Shown: positions 23,708 through 32,458 of the stretch, in pieces | Numbering within the stretch: position 1 is the first letter of the stretch | Layout: every line of letters begins with the position of its first letter | Program-made: the position numbers and the translations under genes | NCBI RefSeq assembly: GCF_946190065.1 | Contig: NZ_CAMHZD010000020.1 | Location: forward strand, 1 to 44,723 | Source of the DNA: Streptococcus mitis | GTDB lineage: Bacteria > Bacillota > Bacilli > Lactobacillales > Streptococcaceae | Direction: 5' to 3' | Length of the DNA: 44,723 nucleotides | Notes under the pieces: model-generated | Seen by the model: the letters and a program-made list of their open reading frames with translations, nothing else | What the model was told of the DNA's origin: nothing | The model's database searches: none

Positions 23708-24671
23708 ACAAAAAAATATCATCACCCTGTTTAACAATCTCTTTTCTAGCGGTTTTCATCTGGTGGAGACAATCTCCTTTTTAGATAGGAGTGCCTTGTT
23801 GGACAAGCAGTGCGTGACCCAGATGCGCACAGGTTTGTCTCAGGGGAAATCATTCTCAGAAATGATGGAAAGTTTGGGCTTTTCAAGTGCCATTGTCACT
23901 CAGTTATCCCTAGCTGAAGTTCATGGAAATCTCCACCTGAGTTTGGGAAAAATAGAAGAGTATCTAGACAATCTGGCCAAGGTCAAGAAAAAATTAATTG
24001 AAGTAGCGACCTATCCCTTGATTTTGCTGGGCTTTCTTCTCTTAATTATGCTGGGACTGCGTAACTACCTACTACCACAACTGGATAGTAGCAATATTGC
24101 CACCCAAATTATCGGCAATCTGCCACAAATCTTTCTAGGAATGGTAGGGTTTGTTTCAGTAGGTATTCTTTTAGCACTCACTTTTTATAAAAGAAGCTCT
24201 AAGATGCGGGTCTTTTCTATCTTAGCACGTTTTCCCTTCTTTGGAATTTTTGTGCAGACCTATCTGACAGCTTACTATGCGCGTGAATGGGGCAATATGA
24301 TTTCGCAGGGGATGGAGTTGACGCAGATTTTTCAGATGATGCAGGAACAAGGTTCCCAACTCTTTAAAGAAATCGGTCAAGACTTAGCTCAATCCCTACA
24401 AAATGGTCGGGAATTTTCTCAAACCATAGCAACTTATCCTTTTTTTAAAAAGGAGTTGAGCCTCATTATCGAGTATGGAGAAGTCAAGTCCAAGCTGGGT
24501 AGTGAGTTGGAAATCTATGCTGAAAAAACTTGGGAAGCCTTTTTTACCCGAGTCAATCGCACCATGAATCTGGTGCAGCCACTGGTCTTTATCTTTGTGG
24601 CTCTGATTATCGTTTTACTTTATGCGGCAATGCTCATGCCCATGTATCAAAATATGGAGGTAAATTTTTAA
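23655..24671 (+). CDS. comGB: competence pilus membrane protein ComGB (CglB)
   Basis: 338 residues from MDISQVFRLKRKKLATVKQ. GspF/PilC-type polytopic membrane protein with two repeated T2SSF domains. Transmembrane segments near residues ~145-165 (LILLGFLLLIMLGL), ~180-200 and the C-terminus (PLVFIFVALIIVLLYAAMLM). It anchors the ATPase and pilin platform. It overlaps comGA by 53 nt. The frame is open further upstream, but residues before M27 of that frame are not conserved in type. Confidence 0.94.
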   Translation: MDISQVFRLKRKKLATVKQKNIITLFNNLFSSGFHLVETISFLDRSALLDKQCVTQMRTGLSQGKSFSEMMESLGFSSAIVTQLSLAEVHGNLHLSLGKIEEYLDNLAKVKKKLIEVATYPLILLGFLLLIMLGLRNYLLPQLDSSNIATQIIGNLPQIFLGMVGFVSVGILLALTFYKRSSKMRVFSILARFPFFGIFVQTYLTAYYAREWGNMISQGMELTQIFQMMQEQGSQLFKEIGQDLAQSLQNGREFSQTIATYPFFKKELSLIIEYGEVKSKLGSELEIYAEKTWEAFFTRVNRTMNLVQPLVFIFVALIIVLLYAAMLMPMYQNMEVNF

Positions 24672-24672
24672 A

Positions 24673-24996
24673 ATGAAAAAAATGATGACATTCTTGAAAA
24701 AAGCGAAGGTGAAAGCTTTCACACTTGTGGAGATGTTGGTGGTCTTGCTCATCATCAGCGTGCTTCTCTTGCTCTTTGTACCTAATCTGACCAAGCAAAA
24801 AGAAGCAGTCAACGACAAAGGAAAAGCTGCTGTTGTTAAGGTGGTAGAAAGCCAGGCAGAGCTTTATAGCTTAGATAAAAATGAAGATGCTAGCCTAAGT
24901 AAGTTACAAGCAGATGGGCGAATCACAGAAGAACAGGCTAAAGCTTATAAAGAATACCATGCTAAACAAAATACCAGTCAAACCGTTGCAGATTAA
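24673..24996 (+). CDS. comGC: major competence pilin ComGC (CglC)
   Basis: 107 residues. Prepilin leader MKKMMTFLKKAKVKA|FTLVEMLVVLLII with E5 of the mature pilin present. Processed by PilD/ComC peptidase; forms the shaft of the DNA-uptake pilus on the cell surface. The hydrophobic N-terminal helix (16-40) is followed by a small soluble domain. It starts 1 nt after the comGB stop. Confidence 0.96.
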   Translation: MKKMMTFLKKAKVKAFTLVEMLVVLLIISVLLLLFVPNLTKQKEAVNDKGKAAVVKVVESQAELYSLDKNEDASLSKLQADGRITEEQAKAYKEYHAKQNTSQTVAD

Positions 24997-25393
24997 GGCC
25001 TTTACCATGCTGGAAAGCCTATTGGTTTTGGGTCTTGTGAGTATCCTTGCCTTGGGCTTGTCCGGCTCTGTTCAGTCCACTTTTGCGGCGGTAGAGGAAC
25101 AGATTTTCTTTATGGAGTTTGAAGAACTCTATCGGGAAACCCAAAAACGCAGTGTAGCTAGTCAGCAAAAGACTAGTCTGAACTTAGATGGGCAGACAAT
25201 CACTAACGGCAGTCAAAAGCTGACAGTTCCTAAAGGAATTCAGGCACCATCGCGACAAAGTATCACATTTGACCGAGCTGGGGGCAATTCGTCTCTGGCT
25301 AAGGTTGAATTTCAGACCAGTAAAGGAATGATTCGTTATCAATTATATCTAGGAAATGGAAAAATTAAACGCATTAAGGAAACAAAAAATTAG
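24959..25393 (+). CDS. comGD: minor pseudopilin ComGD (CglD)
   Basis: 144 residues from MLNKIPVKPLQIKA, prepilin motif KA|FTMLESLLVLGLVSI. Overlaps comGC by 38 nt, so translational coupling is likely. A start nearer to the prepilin motif cannot be excluded. Minor pilins prime and cap the pilus. Confidence 0.9.
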   Translation: MLNKIPVKPLQIKAFTMLESLLVLGLVSILALGLSGSVQSTFAAVEEQIFFMEFEELYRETQKRSVASQQKTSLNLDGQTITNGSQKLTVPKGIQAPSRQSITFDRAGGNSSLAKVEFQTSKGMIRYQLYLGNGKIKRIKETKN

Positions 25394-25658
25394 GGCAGTG
25401 ATTTTACTGGAAGCAGTAGTCGCTCTAGCTATCTTTGCCAGCATTGCGACTCTACTTTTGGGACAAATTCATAAAAATAGGCAAGAAGAAGCAAAAATCT
25501 TGCAAAAGGAAGAAGTCTTGAGGGTAGCTAAGATGGCCTTACAGACAGGTCAAAATCAGGTAAACATAAATGGAGTTGAGATTCAGGTGTTTTCTAGTGA
25601 AAAGGGATTGGAGGTCTACCATGGTTCAGAACAGTTGTTGGCGATCAAAGAGCCATAA
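25356..25658 (+). CDS. comGE: minor pseudopilin ComGE (CglE)
   Basis: 100 residues. Short basic leader, then [24 protein letters not shown], a pilin-like hydrophobic helix with the conserved Glu. Overlaps comGD by 38 nt. Confidence 0.92.
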   Translation: MEKLNALRKQKIRAVILLEAVVALAIFASIATLLLGQIHKNRQEEAKILQKEEVLRVAKMALQTGQNQVNINGVEIQVFSSEKGLEVYHGSEQLLAIKEP

Positions 25659-26082
25659 GGTCAAGGCCTTTACCTTATTAGAATCCCTGATCGCCCTTAT
25701 TGTCATCAGTGGAAGCTTACTCCTCTTTCAGGCCATGAGTCAGCTTCTCATTTCAGAAGTTCGCTATCAGCAGCAAAGCGACCAAAAGGAGTGGCTCCTG
25801 TTTGTGGACCAGTTGGAGGCAGAATTAGACCGTTCGCAGTTTGAAAAAGTGGAAGGCAATCGCATTTATATGAAGCAGGATGGCAAGGACATCGCTATCG
25901 GTAAGTCCAAGTCAGACGATTTTCGTAAAACAGATGCCAGTGGACGAGGATATCAGCCTATGATTTATGGACTCAAATCTGCGCAGATTACAGAGGACAA
26001 TCAGTTGGTGCGTTTTCATTTCCAGTTCCAAAAAGGCTTAGAAAGGGAGTTCATATATCGTGTGGAAAAAGAAAAAAGTTAA
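25621..26082 (+). CDS. comGF: minor pseudopilin ComGF (CglF)
   Basis: 153 residues from [29 protein letters not shown]. The C-terminal ComGF domain includes [15 protein letters not shown] and [17 protein letters not shown]. The start ATG lies inside comGE (38-nt overlap). Confidence 0.92.
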   Translation: MVQNSCWRSKSHKVKAFTLLESLIALIVISGSLLLFQAMSQLLISEVRYQQQSDQKEWLLFVDQLEAELDRSQFEKVEGNRIYMKQDGKDIAIGKSKSDDFRKTDASGRGYQPMIYGLKSAQITEDNQLVRFHFQFQKGLEREFIYRVEKEKS

Positions 26083-26473
26083 GGCAAGTGTTCTCCTCTA
26101 TGCAGTCACTATGGCAGCCATCTTTAGTCTTTTGTTACAATTTTATTTGAATCGACAAGTCACCCACTATCAAGACTACGCTTTAAATAAAGAAAAGCTG
26201 GTCGCTTTTGCCATGGCAAAACGAGCCAAAGATAAGGTTGAGCAAGAAAGTGGGGAACAGGCCTTTAATCTGGGTCAGGTGAGCTATCAAAATAAGAAAA
26301 CAAACTTGGTGACAAGGGTTCGCACGCCGAGGAGCCAATATGAGTTCTTATTTCCTTCAGTCAAAATCAAAGAAGAGAAAACGGATAAAAAGGAAGAGGT
26401 AGCGACTGATCCAATCGAAAAAGCGGAGAAGAAAAAATCAGAAAAGAAGTCTGAAAAGAAAGAGAATTCCTAG
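26060..26473 (+). CDS. comGG: ComGG-type pseudopilin (CglG)
   Basis: 137 residues from a GTG start (GTG TGG AAA). [29 protein letters not shown] is the single hydrophobic helix. The last ~35 residues are a Lys/Glu-rich tail with [10 protein letters not shown] repeats. Overlaps comGF by 23 nt and ends the operon. Confidence 0.9.
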   Translation: MWKKKKVKASVLLYAVTMAAIFSLLLQFYLNRQVTHYQDYALNKEKLVAFAMAKRAKDKVEQESGEQAFNLGQVSYQNKKTNLVTRVRTPRSQYEFLFPSVKIKEEKTDKKEEVATDPIEKAEKKKSEKKSEKKENS

Positions 26474-26490
26474 CCAATTAAGATACTTTG

Positions 26491-26499
26491 TGCTAAACT
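26491..26499 (+). promoter_or_regulatory. extended -10 placing the start at the ATG of the 26506 gene
   Basis: TGCTAAACT, then six bases AAAAGC, then ATG. No Shine-Dalgarno, so a leaderless mRNA is predicted. Confidence 0.5.
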
Positions 26500-26505
26500 A
26501 AAAGC

Positions 26506-27090
26506 ATGAAACATGATTTTAATCACAAAGCAGAAACTTTCGATTCTCCTAAAAACATCTTCCTCGCAAACTTGGTTTGTCAAGCGGTCGAGAAACAGAT
26601 CGATCTTCTATCAGACAAAGAAATTCTGGATTTCGGTGGAGGGACGGGTCTATTAGCCTTGCCTCTAGCCAAGCAGGCTAAGTCTGTCACTCTTGTAGAC
26701 ATTTCTGAGAAAATGCTGGAGCAAGCTCGTTTGAAAGCGGAGCAGCAAGACATCAAGAATATCCAGTTTATGGAGCAAGATTTATTGGAAAATCCCTTGA
26801 AGCAAGAGTTTGATATTATTGTCGTTAGTCGGGTTCTTCACCATATTGATTTGGATGCAGCTCTCTCACTGTTTCATCAACATTTGAAGGAAGATGGACA
26901 ACTCCTACTTGCTGATTTTACCAAGACAGAAGCTAACCATCATGGATTTGAATTGGTTGAACTGGAAAACAAGCTAACCCAGTTTGGTTTTTCATCTGTG
27001 CATAGTCAGATCCTCTATAGCGCTGAAGACCTGTTTCAAGGAAATTACTCAGAACTCTTTTTAACAGTAGCCCAAAAATCACTCGCCTAG
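26506..27090 (+). CDS. class I SAM-dependent methyltransferase
   Basis: 194 residues. Motif I EILDFGGGTGLLALPLA binds SAM, acidic end of beta-2 in VTLVDISEKML, and IIVVSRVLHHI is typical of small-molecule (UbiE-like, Methyltransf_11) enzymes. The substrate is unknown. It lies 32 nt after comGG. It has no ribosome site but an extended -10 exactly 6 nt before its ATG, so it is probably transcribed on its own, possibly leaderless. Its stop codon falls in the loop of the terminator at 27074. Confidence 0.9.
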   Translation: MKHDFNHKAETFDSPKNIFLANLVCQAVEKQIDLLSDKEILDFGGGTGLLALPLAKQAKSVTLVDISEKMLEQARLKAEQQDIKNIQFMEQDLLENPLKQEFDIIVVSRVLHHIDLDAALSLFHQHLKEDGQLLLADFTKTEANHHGFELVELENKLTQFGFSSVHSQILYSAEDLFQGNYSELFLTVAQKSLA

Positions 27091-27106
27091 TCAGGGAGTG
27101 ATTTTT
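27074..27106 (+). terminator. terminator overlapping the methyltransferase stop
   Basis: AAAAATCACTC / GAGTGATTTTT, 11-bp perfect stem; the TAG stop (27088-27090) is in the loop. Confidence 0.9.
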
Positions 27107-27135
27107 CTATAAGGATGGAAAAAAGAATGGAAATT

Positions 27136-27144
27136 TGATAAGAT
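27136..27144 (+). promoter_or_regulatory. extended -10 placing the start at the ATG of the 27151 gene
   Basis: TGATAAGAT, then AGGAAT, then ATG at 27151. AGGA is too close to the ATG for a normal ribosome site. Confidence 0.5.
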
Positions 27145-27150
27145 AGGAAT

Positions 27151-28104
27151 ATGGATTTTGAAAAAATTGAACAAGCTTATACTTATTTACTAGAGAATGT
27201 CCAAGGCATCCAAAGTGACTTGGCGACCAACTTTTATGACGCCTTGGTGGAGCAAAATAGCATCTATTTGGATGGTGAGACTGAGTTAGAGCAGGTCAAG
27301 GAAAACAATCAGGCCCTTAAACGCTTAGCGCTTCGCAAAGAAGAATGGCTCAAGACCTACCAGTTTCTCTTGATGAAGGCTGGGCAGACAGAGCCCCTAC
27401 AGGCCAATCACCAATTTACACCGGATGTTATTGCTTTACTTTTGGTGTTTATTGTGGAAGAGTTGTTTAAAGAGAAGGAGATTACGGTCCTCGAAATGGG
27501 TTCTGGGATGGGAATTCTAGGCGCTACTTTCTTGACCTCGCTTGATAAAAAGGTGGATTACTTGGGAATGGAAGTGGATGATTTACTGATTGATTTGGCG
27601 GCTAGTATGGCAGATGTAATTGGTTTGCAGGCTGGCTTTGTCCAAGGAGATGCCGTTCGTCCACAAATGCTCAAAGAAAGCGACGTGGTCATCAGCGACT
27701 TGCCTGTTGGCTATTATCCTGATGACGCCGTTGCGTCGCGTCATCAAGTTGCTTCTAGCCAAGAACATACTTACGCCCATCACTTGCTCATGGAACAAGG
27801 CCTTAAGTATCTCAAGTCAGATGGATACGCTATTTTTCTCTCTCCGAGTGATTTGTTGACCAGTCCTCAGAGTGATTTGTTGAAAGGGTGGTTGAAAGAG
27901 GAAGCGAGTCTGGTTGCCATGATCAGTCTGCCTGAAAATCTTTTTGCCAGTGCTAAACAATCCAAGACGATTTTTATCTTACAGAAGAAAAGTGAAACAG
28001 CAGTAGATCCTTTTGTTTATCCGCTTGCTAGCTTGCAAGATGCAAGTGTTTTAATGAAATTTAAAGAAAATTTTCAAAAATGGACTCAAGGTACTGAAAT
28101 ATAA
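27151..28104 (+). CDS. N6-adenine-type methyltransferase (YtxK-like)
   Basis: 317 residues. Helical N-terminal ~85 residues, then motif I VLEMGSGMGILGATFL and motif IV SDLPVGYYP, a variant of the NPPY/F motif of N6-adenine methyltransferases; later FLSPSDLL and LPENLF. It is the gene regularly found between comG and ackA in streptococci and bacilli (YtxK). No restriction partner is near, so it is an orphan. Target (DNA, RNA or protein) unknown. Possibly leaderless. Confidence 0.88.
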   Translation: MDFEKIEQAYTYLLENVQGIQSDLATNFYDALVEQNSIYLDGETELEQVKENNQALKRLALRKEEWLKTYQFLLMKAGQTEPLQANHQFTPDVIALLLVFIVEELFKEKEITVLEMGSGMGILGATFLTSLDKKVDYLGMEVDDLLIDLAASMADVIGLQAGFVQGDAVRPQMLKESDVVISDLPVGYYPDDAVASRHQVASSQEHTYAHHLLMEQGLKYLKSDGYAIFLSPSDLLTSPQSDLLKGWLKEEASLVAMISLPENLFASAKQSKTIFILQKKSETAVDPFVYPLASLQDASVLMKFKENFQKWTQGTEI

Positions 28105-28113
28105 AATAGATTT

Positions 28114-28139
28114 TGTTATAATAGATGAAAACGCTTAAA
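28114..28139 (+). promoter_or_regulatory. ackA promoter with cre site at the start point
   Basis: Extended -10 TGTTATAAT (28114-28122). TGAAAACGCTTAAA at 28126-28139 fits the CcpA cre consensus TGWAANCGNTNWCA at 13 of 14 positions and covers the predicted start site. Position suggests repression by CcpA (inference); in bacilli ackA is activated from an upstream cre. Confidence 0.65.
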
Positions 28140-28154
28140 AAGGGGTATCATGTT

Positions 28155-29345
28155 ATGACAAAAACAATTGCAATCAATGCAGGAAGTTCAAGTTTGAAAT
28201 GGCAATTATACTTAATGCCAGAAGAAAAAGTATTGGCGAAAGGGTTGATTGAACGTATCGGTTTGAAAGATTCAATTTCAACTGTAAAATTTGATGGCCG
28301 TTCTGAACAACAAATTTTGGATATCGAAAATCATACACAAGCTGTTAAAATTTTATTGGATGATTTGATTCGTTTCGATATTATCAAGGCTTATGACGAG
28401 ATTACAGGTGTTGGACATCGTGTTGTTGCAGGTGGAGAATATTTCAAAGAATCAACAGTCGTTGAGGGAGATGTTTTAGAAAAAGTTGAAGAGTTGAGCT
28501 TGTTGGCTCCTCTCCACAATCCAGCCAATGCAGCAGGTGTTCGTGCCTTCAAGGAATTGTTGCCAGACATTACCAGTGTAGTTGTTTTTGATACTTCGTT
28601 CCACACAAGTATGCCAGAGAAAGCTTATCGCTATCCTCTACCAACAAAATATTACACAGAAAACAAGGTTCGTAAATATGGTGCCCACGGTACAAGTCAC
28701 CAGTTTGTAGCAGGAGAAGCTGCAAAACTCTTGGGCCGTCCATTAGAAGACTTGAAATTGATTACTTGCCATATTGGTAATGGAGCTTCTATCACAGCTG
28801 TTAAGGGTGGTCAATCTGTTGATACTTCAATGGGATTCACTCCACTTGGTGGTGTGATGATGGGAACACGTACAGGAGATATTGACCCAGCTATCATTCC
28901 TTACTTAATGCAATATACAGAGGACTTTAACACGCCTGAAGACATTAGTCGCGTCCTTAATCGTGAATCAGGACTGATGGGGGTTTCAGGTAAATCTAGT
29001 GATATGCGTGATGTGATTGCTGCTATGAAAGAAGGGGATCACGATGCCACTTTGGCTTATGAAATGTATGTTGACCGTATTCAAAAACATATCGGTCAAT
29101 ACCTTGCAGTCTTAAATGGAGCAGATGCTATTATCTTTACTGCAGGTATCGGTGAAAATGCTGCAAATGTGCGTGAAGATGTTATCTCAGGTATCTCTTG
29201 GTTTGGTTGTGATGTTGACCCAGAAAAGAACGTCTTTGGTGTGACAGGAGACATCTCAACAGAGGCAGCGAAGATCCGTGTATTGGTTATTCCAACAGAT
29301 GAAGAGCTAGTTATTGCCCGTGACGTTGAACGCTTGAAAAAATAA
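28155..29345 (+). CDS. ackA: acetate kinase
   Basis: 396 residues from [19 protein letters not shown]. Interconverts acetyl-phosphate + ADP and acetate + ATP, in the Pta/SpxB-AckA overflow route. ASKHA fold motifs: [40 protein letters not shown] and FTAGIGENA. The frame is open 10 codons upstream to 28125, but that ATG is in the cre/start-site region. AAAGGGG precedes 28155. Confidence 0.97.
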   Translation: MTKTIAINAGSSSLKWQLYLMPEEKVLAKGLIERIGLKDSISTVKFDGRSEQQILDIENHTQAVKILLDDLIRFDIIKAYDEITGVGHRVVAGGEYFKESTVVEGDVLEKVEELSLLAPLHNPANAAGVRAFKELLPDITSVVVFDTSFHTSMPEKAYRYPLPTKYYTENKVRKYGAHGTSHQFVAGEAAKLLGRPLEDLKLITCHIGNGASITAVKGGQSVDTSMGFTPLGGVMMGTRTGDIDPAIIPYLMQYTEDFNTPEDISRVLNRESGLMGVSGKSSDMRDVIAAMKEGDHDATLAYEMYVDRIQKHIGQYLAVLNGADAIIFTAGIGENAANVREDVISGISWFGCDVDPEKNVFGVTGDISTEAAKIRVLVIPTDEELVIARDVERLKK

Positions 29346-29371
29346 GTAAAACTAGTAAAAATATTCCGTAC

Positions 29372-29407
29372 AAGGAGTTGGAAAAGAGATTTTTCCAGCT
29401 TCTTTTT
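29372..29407 (+). terminator. terminator after ackA
   Basis: AAGGAGTTGGAAAA / TTTTCCAGCTTCTT type stem with two G-U pairs and a T tract. Confidence 0.8.
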
Positions 29408-29437
29408 CTGATGGAAATGTCCAAAACCTTGCTATGA

Positions 29438-29465
29438 TTGGCTTTTTTGAAAAATATGGTATAAT
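29438..29465 (+). promoter_or_regulatory. promoter of rnpA-yidC-jag
   Basis: TTGGCT, 16-nt spacer, extended TGGTATAAT; 24-nt leader to the rnpA start. Confidence 0.65.
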
Positions 29466-29494
29466 AGTAGTAATTTAATAGATGGAGTTGAGTT

Positions 29495-29866
29495 TTGAAG
29501 AAAAACTTTCGTGTAAAAAGAGAGAAAGATTTTAAGGCAATTTTCAAGGAAGGGACAAGTTTTGCCAATCGCAAATTTGTTGTCTACCAACTAGAAAACC
29601 AGAAAAACCATTTTCGAGTAGGTCTATCAGTTAGCAAAAAACTTGGGAATGCCGTCACTAGAAATCAAATTAAGCGACGGATTAGACATATTATCCAGAA
29701 TGCAAAAGGGGGTCTGGTAGAAGATGTCGACTTTGTTGTCATTGCTCGAAAAGGAGTCGAAACCTTGGGATACGCAGAGATGGAGAAAAATCTACTCCAC
29801 GTATTAAAATTATCAAAGATTTACCAGGAAGGAAATGGGAGTGAAAAAGAAACTACAGTTGACTAG
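29495..29866 (+). CDS. rnpA: ribonuclease P protein component
   Basis: 123 residues. Binds the RNase P RNA and the 5' leader of pre-tRNAs. RNR motif in [16 protein letters not shown], plus the [14 protein letters not shown] central cleft. The start is TTG, 7 nt after GGAG; no ATG is available. Overlaps yidC by 26 nt. The usual partner rpmH is not in the window. Confidence 0.96.
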   Translation: MKKNFRVKREKDFKAIFKEGTSFANRKFVVYQLENQKNHFRVGLSVSKKLGNAVTRNQIKRRIRHIIQNAKGGLVEDVDFVVIARKGVETLGYAEMEKNLLHVLKLSKIYQEGNGSEKETTVD

Positions 29867-30665
29867 TCTGCTAGGACTGTCCCTATTGATCATGACAGGC
29901 TGTGCGACTAATGGGGCAACTAGCGATATTACAGCCGATTCGGCTGATTTTTGGAGTAAATTTGTTTACTTCTTTGCTGAAATCATTCGCTTTTTATCAT
30001 TTGATATCAGTATTGGAGTGGGGATTATCCTCTTTACGGTCTTGATTCGTACACTGCTTTTGCCAGTCTTTCAAGTGCAAATGGTGGCTTCCAGAAAAAT
30101 GCAGGAAGCTCAACCACGTATTAAGGCGCTTCGAGAACAATATCCAGGTCGAGATATGGAAAGCAGAACTAAGCTAGAGCAAGAAATGCGTAAAGTCTTT
30201 AAAGAAATGGGTGTCAGACAGTCAGATTCTCTTTGGCCGATTTTGATTCAGATGCCGGTTATCTTGGCCTTGTTCCAAGCTCTATCAAGAGTTGACTTTT
30301 TAAAGACAGGTCATTTCTTATGGATTAACCTTGGTGGTGTGGATACAACCCTTGTTCTTCCGATTTTAGCAGCTGTATTTACCTTTTTAAGTACTTGGTT
30401 GTCCAACAAGGCTTTGTCTGAGCGTAATGGCGCTACGACTGCGATGATGTATGGGATTCCAGTCTTGATCTTTATCTTTGCAGTTTATGCACCAGGTGGA
30501 GTCGCCCTATACTGGACAGTATCCAATGCTTATCAAGTCTTGCAAACCTATTTCTTGAACAATCCATTCAAGATTATCGCAGAGCGCGAGGCGGTAGTTC
30601 AGGCACAGAAAGATTTGGAAAATAGAAAAAGAAAAGCCAAGAAAAAGGCTCAGAAAACGAAATAA
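29841..30665 (+). CDS. yidC: membrane protein insertase YidC1 (OxaA/SpoIIIJ)
   Basis: 274 residues from a GTG start (GTG AAA AAG AAA) 8 nt after GGAAGG; an ATG 6 nt earlier is too close to it. Lipoprotein signal with lipobox LIMTGC. Five transmembrane segments of the YidC/Oxa1 domain: [20 protein letters not shown] with the conserved groove Arg, then [20 protein letters not shown] and [15 protein letters not shown]. Basic C-terminal tail ([11 protein letters not shown]) as in Gram-positive YidC that contact ribosomes. It inserts proteins with or without Sec. In an operon with rnpA and jag. Confidence 0.95.
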   Translation: MKKKLQLTSLLGLSLLIMTGCATNGATSDITADSADFWSKFVYFFAEIIRFLSFDISIGVGIILFTVLIRTLLLPVFQVQMVASRKMQEAQPRIKALREQYPGRDMESRTKLEQEMRKVFKEMGVRQSDSLWPILIQMPVILALFQALSRVDFLKTGHFLWINLGGVDTTLVLPILAAVFTFLSTWLSNKALSERNGATTAMMYGIPVLIFIFAVYAPGGVALYWTVSNAYQVLQTYFLNNPFKIIAEREAVVQAQKDLENRKRKAKKKAQKTK

Positions 30666-30682
30666 TAAGGAGGAATCTGGTA

Positions 30683-31669
30683 ATGGTAGTATTTACAGGT
30701 TCAACTGTTGAAGAAGCAATCCAGAAAGGATTGAAAGAATTAGATATCCCAAGACTGAAGGCTCACATCAAAGTCATTTCTCGTGAAAAAAATGGCTTTC
30801 TTGGTTTATTTGGTAAAAAACCAGCTCAAGTTGATATTGAAGCTATTAGTGAAACAACGGTCATTAAAGCTAATCAGCAGGCTGTAAAGGGTGTTCCTAA
30901 AGAAATTAACGAACAAAATGAACCAGTCAAAACAGTCAGTCAAGCGACTGTTGATTTAGGGCATGTTGTAGAAGCAATTAAAAAGATTGAAGAAGGCCAA
31001 GGGGTTTCTGATGAAGTTAAGGCTGAAATTTTGAAAAATGAAAAACATGCTAACACCATTTTAGAAGAAACTGGGCATATTGAGATTTTAAATGAATTAC
31101 AGCTTGAAGAATCTGGTTTCGGGGAAGAAATAGAAACTCCGATTGTTGAGAGTCAAGCTGAACAAACTGAAAGTCAAGAATTAGAAGATTTGGGCTTAAA
31201 AGTGGAACCGAGCTTTGACATTGAACAAGTAGCTACGGAAGTAACGACTTATGTCCAGACAATCATTGATGATATGGACGTTGAGGCGACGATTTCAAAT
31301 GATTATAACCGTCGTAGCATCAATTTACAAATTGATACAAATGAGCCAGGGCGTATTATTGGTTATCATGGTAAAGTTTTGAAGGCCTTGCAACTATTGG
31401 CTCAAAATTATCTTTATAACCGCTATTCAAGAACCTTCTACATTACTATTAATGTCAATGATTATGTTGAACATCGTGCAGAAGTCTTGCAGACCTATGC
31501 TCAAAAATTGGCGACTCGTGTTTTAGAAGAAGGACGTAGTCATCAAACAGATCCTATGTCAAATAGTGAACGCAAGATTATTCATCGTATTATTTCACGT
31601 ATGGATGGCGTGACTAGTTACTCTGAGGGTGATGAGCCAAATCGCTATGTCGTTGTAGATACAGAATAA
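30683..31669 (+). CDS. jag: KH/R3H RNA-binding protein Jag (KhpB/EloR)
   Basis: 328 residues. Jag_N at ~1-50 (STVEEAIQKGLKELDI, FLGLFGKKPA). Acidic linker of ~130 residues. Type II KH domain ~195-270 with GRIIGYHGKVLKALQLLAQ. R3H domain at the C-terminus (SERKIIHRIISRMDG, R-x3-H). It binds small and messenger RNAs with KhpA and, in pneumococcus, controls cell elongation (established). AAGGAGG before the ATG; followed by a terminator. Confidence 0.95.
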   Translation: MVVFTGSTVEEAIQKGLKELDIPRLKAHIKVISREKNGFLGLFGKKPAQVDIEAISETTVIKANQQAVKGVPKEINEQNEPVKTVSQATVDLGHVVEAIKKIEEGQGVSDEVKAEILKNEKHANTILEETGHIEILNELQLEESGFGEEIETPIVESQAEQTESQELEDLGLKVEPSFDIEQVATEVTTYVQTIIDDMDVEATISNDYNRRSINLQIDTNEPGRIIGYHGKVLKALQLLAQNYLYNRYSRTFYITINVNDYVEHRAEVLQTYAQKLATRVLEEGRSHQTDPMSNSERKIIHRIISRMDGVTSYSEGDEPNRYVVVDTE

Positions 31670-31671
31670 AC

Positions 31672-31697
31672 AAAATCAGGGTTCTCCTGATTTTTTG
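31672..31697 (+). terminator. terminator after jag
   Basis: AAAATCAGG GTTCT CCTGATTTT then TTT. Confidence 0.9.
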
Positions 31698-31719
31698 CTA
31701 GCTGGAGGAGATTAAATTA

Positions 31720-32343
31720 ATGTTGAATAAGATAAGAGACTATCTAGACTTTGCTGGTTTACAGTACCGTAATCCTGATAAAGCGGGAGAAGAACGAGAG
31801 AAGATGCTGGAATTCCGCCACAAAGGCCAAGAGGCCCGAAAGGCTTTTACAGAATTGGCTAAAGCCTTTCAGGCAAATCATCCAGAATGGCAACTCCAAC
31901 AAACTAGTCAGTGGATGAATCAAGCGCAGCGTTTGCGACCACATTTCTGGGTCTATCTACAGAGAGAAGGACAAGTGACAGAGCCTATGCTAGCCTTACG
32001 TTTGTACGGGAATCCTTCTGATTTTGGAGTCTCACTAGAAGTTAGTTTTATCGAACGCAAGAAAGATGAGCAAACTTTAGGCAAGCAGGCCAAAGTTTTA
32101 GAAATTCCAACCGTTGAAGGGATTTATTATCTAGCCTACTCTGATGGTCAAAGTCAACGGTGGGAGGTGAACGAAGAAAATCGTCGTACTTTACGTGAGA
32201 AGTTGAGAAGTCAGGAAGTTCGAAAAGTGTTAGTTAAAGCAGATGTTTCTTTTATTGAAAATCAATCATTAGAAGTGATTTTAGAAAAATTAGAAGATGC
32301 TTATGAACGCTTACTTCCCTATTATCAGGCTACTAGAGGATAG
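31720..32343 (+). CDS. conserved hypothetical protein, unassigned
   Basis: 207 residues, soluble, charged. The N-terminal part (KMLEFRHKGQEARKAFTELAKAF) is helical. The middle (LRPHFWVYLQ, MLALRLYGNPSDFGVSLEVSFIERK) looks alpha/beta, like a nucleic-acid or restriction-system recognition fold, but this is a guess. Strong GGAGGAG before the ATG. Between the jag terminator and the tkt promoter. I do not recognise the family; it is not a shadow frame, as it has its own ribosome site and uniform coding character. Confidence 0.75.
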   Translation: MLNKIRDYLDFAGLQYRNPDKAGEEREKMLEFRHKGQEARKAFTELAKAFQANHPEWQLQQTSQWMNQAQRLRPHFWVYLQREGQVTEPMLALRLYGNPSDFGVSLEVSFIERKKDEQTLGKQAKVLEIPTVEGIYYLAYSDGQSQRWEVNEENRRTLREKLRSQEVRKVLVKADVSFIENQSLEVILEKLEDAYERLLPYYQATRG

Positions 32344-32377
32344 CAAATAGAATACTTATTTACGTCGAATTGTTTAA

Positions 32378-32406
32378 TTGCTATTCTATGTATTTTTTCA
32401 TATAAT
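32378..32406 (+). promoter_or_regulatory. tkt promoter
   Basis: TTGCTA, 17-nt spacer, TATAAT. An inverted repeat ATAGAATA / TATTCTAT (32347-32354 / 32382-32389) overlaps the -35. AAATAGAA recurs at 32345, 32411 and 32440. The regulator, if any, is unknown. Confidence 0.6.
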
Positions 32407-32458
32407 AGTAAAATAGAATGTGTGATTCAATAATCACCTCAAATAGAAAGGAAATTCT

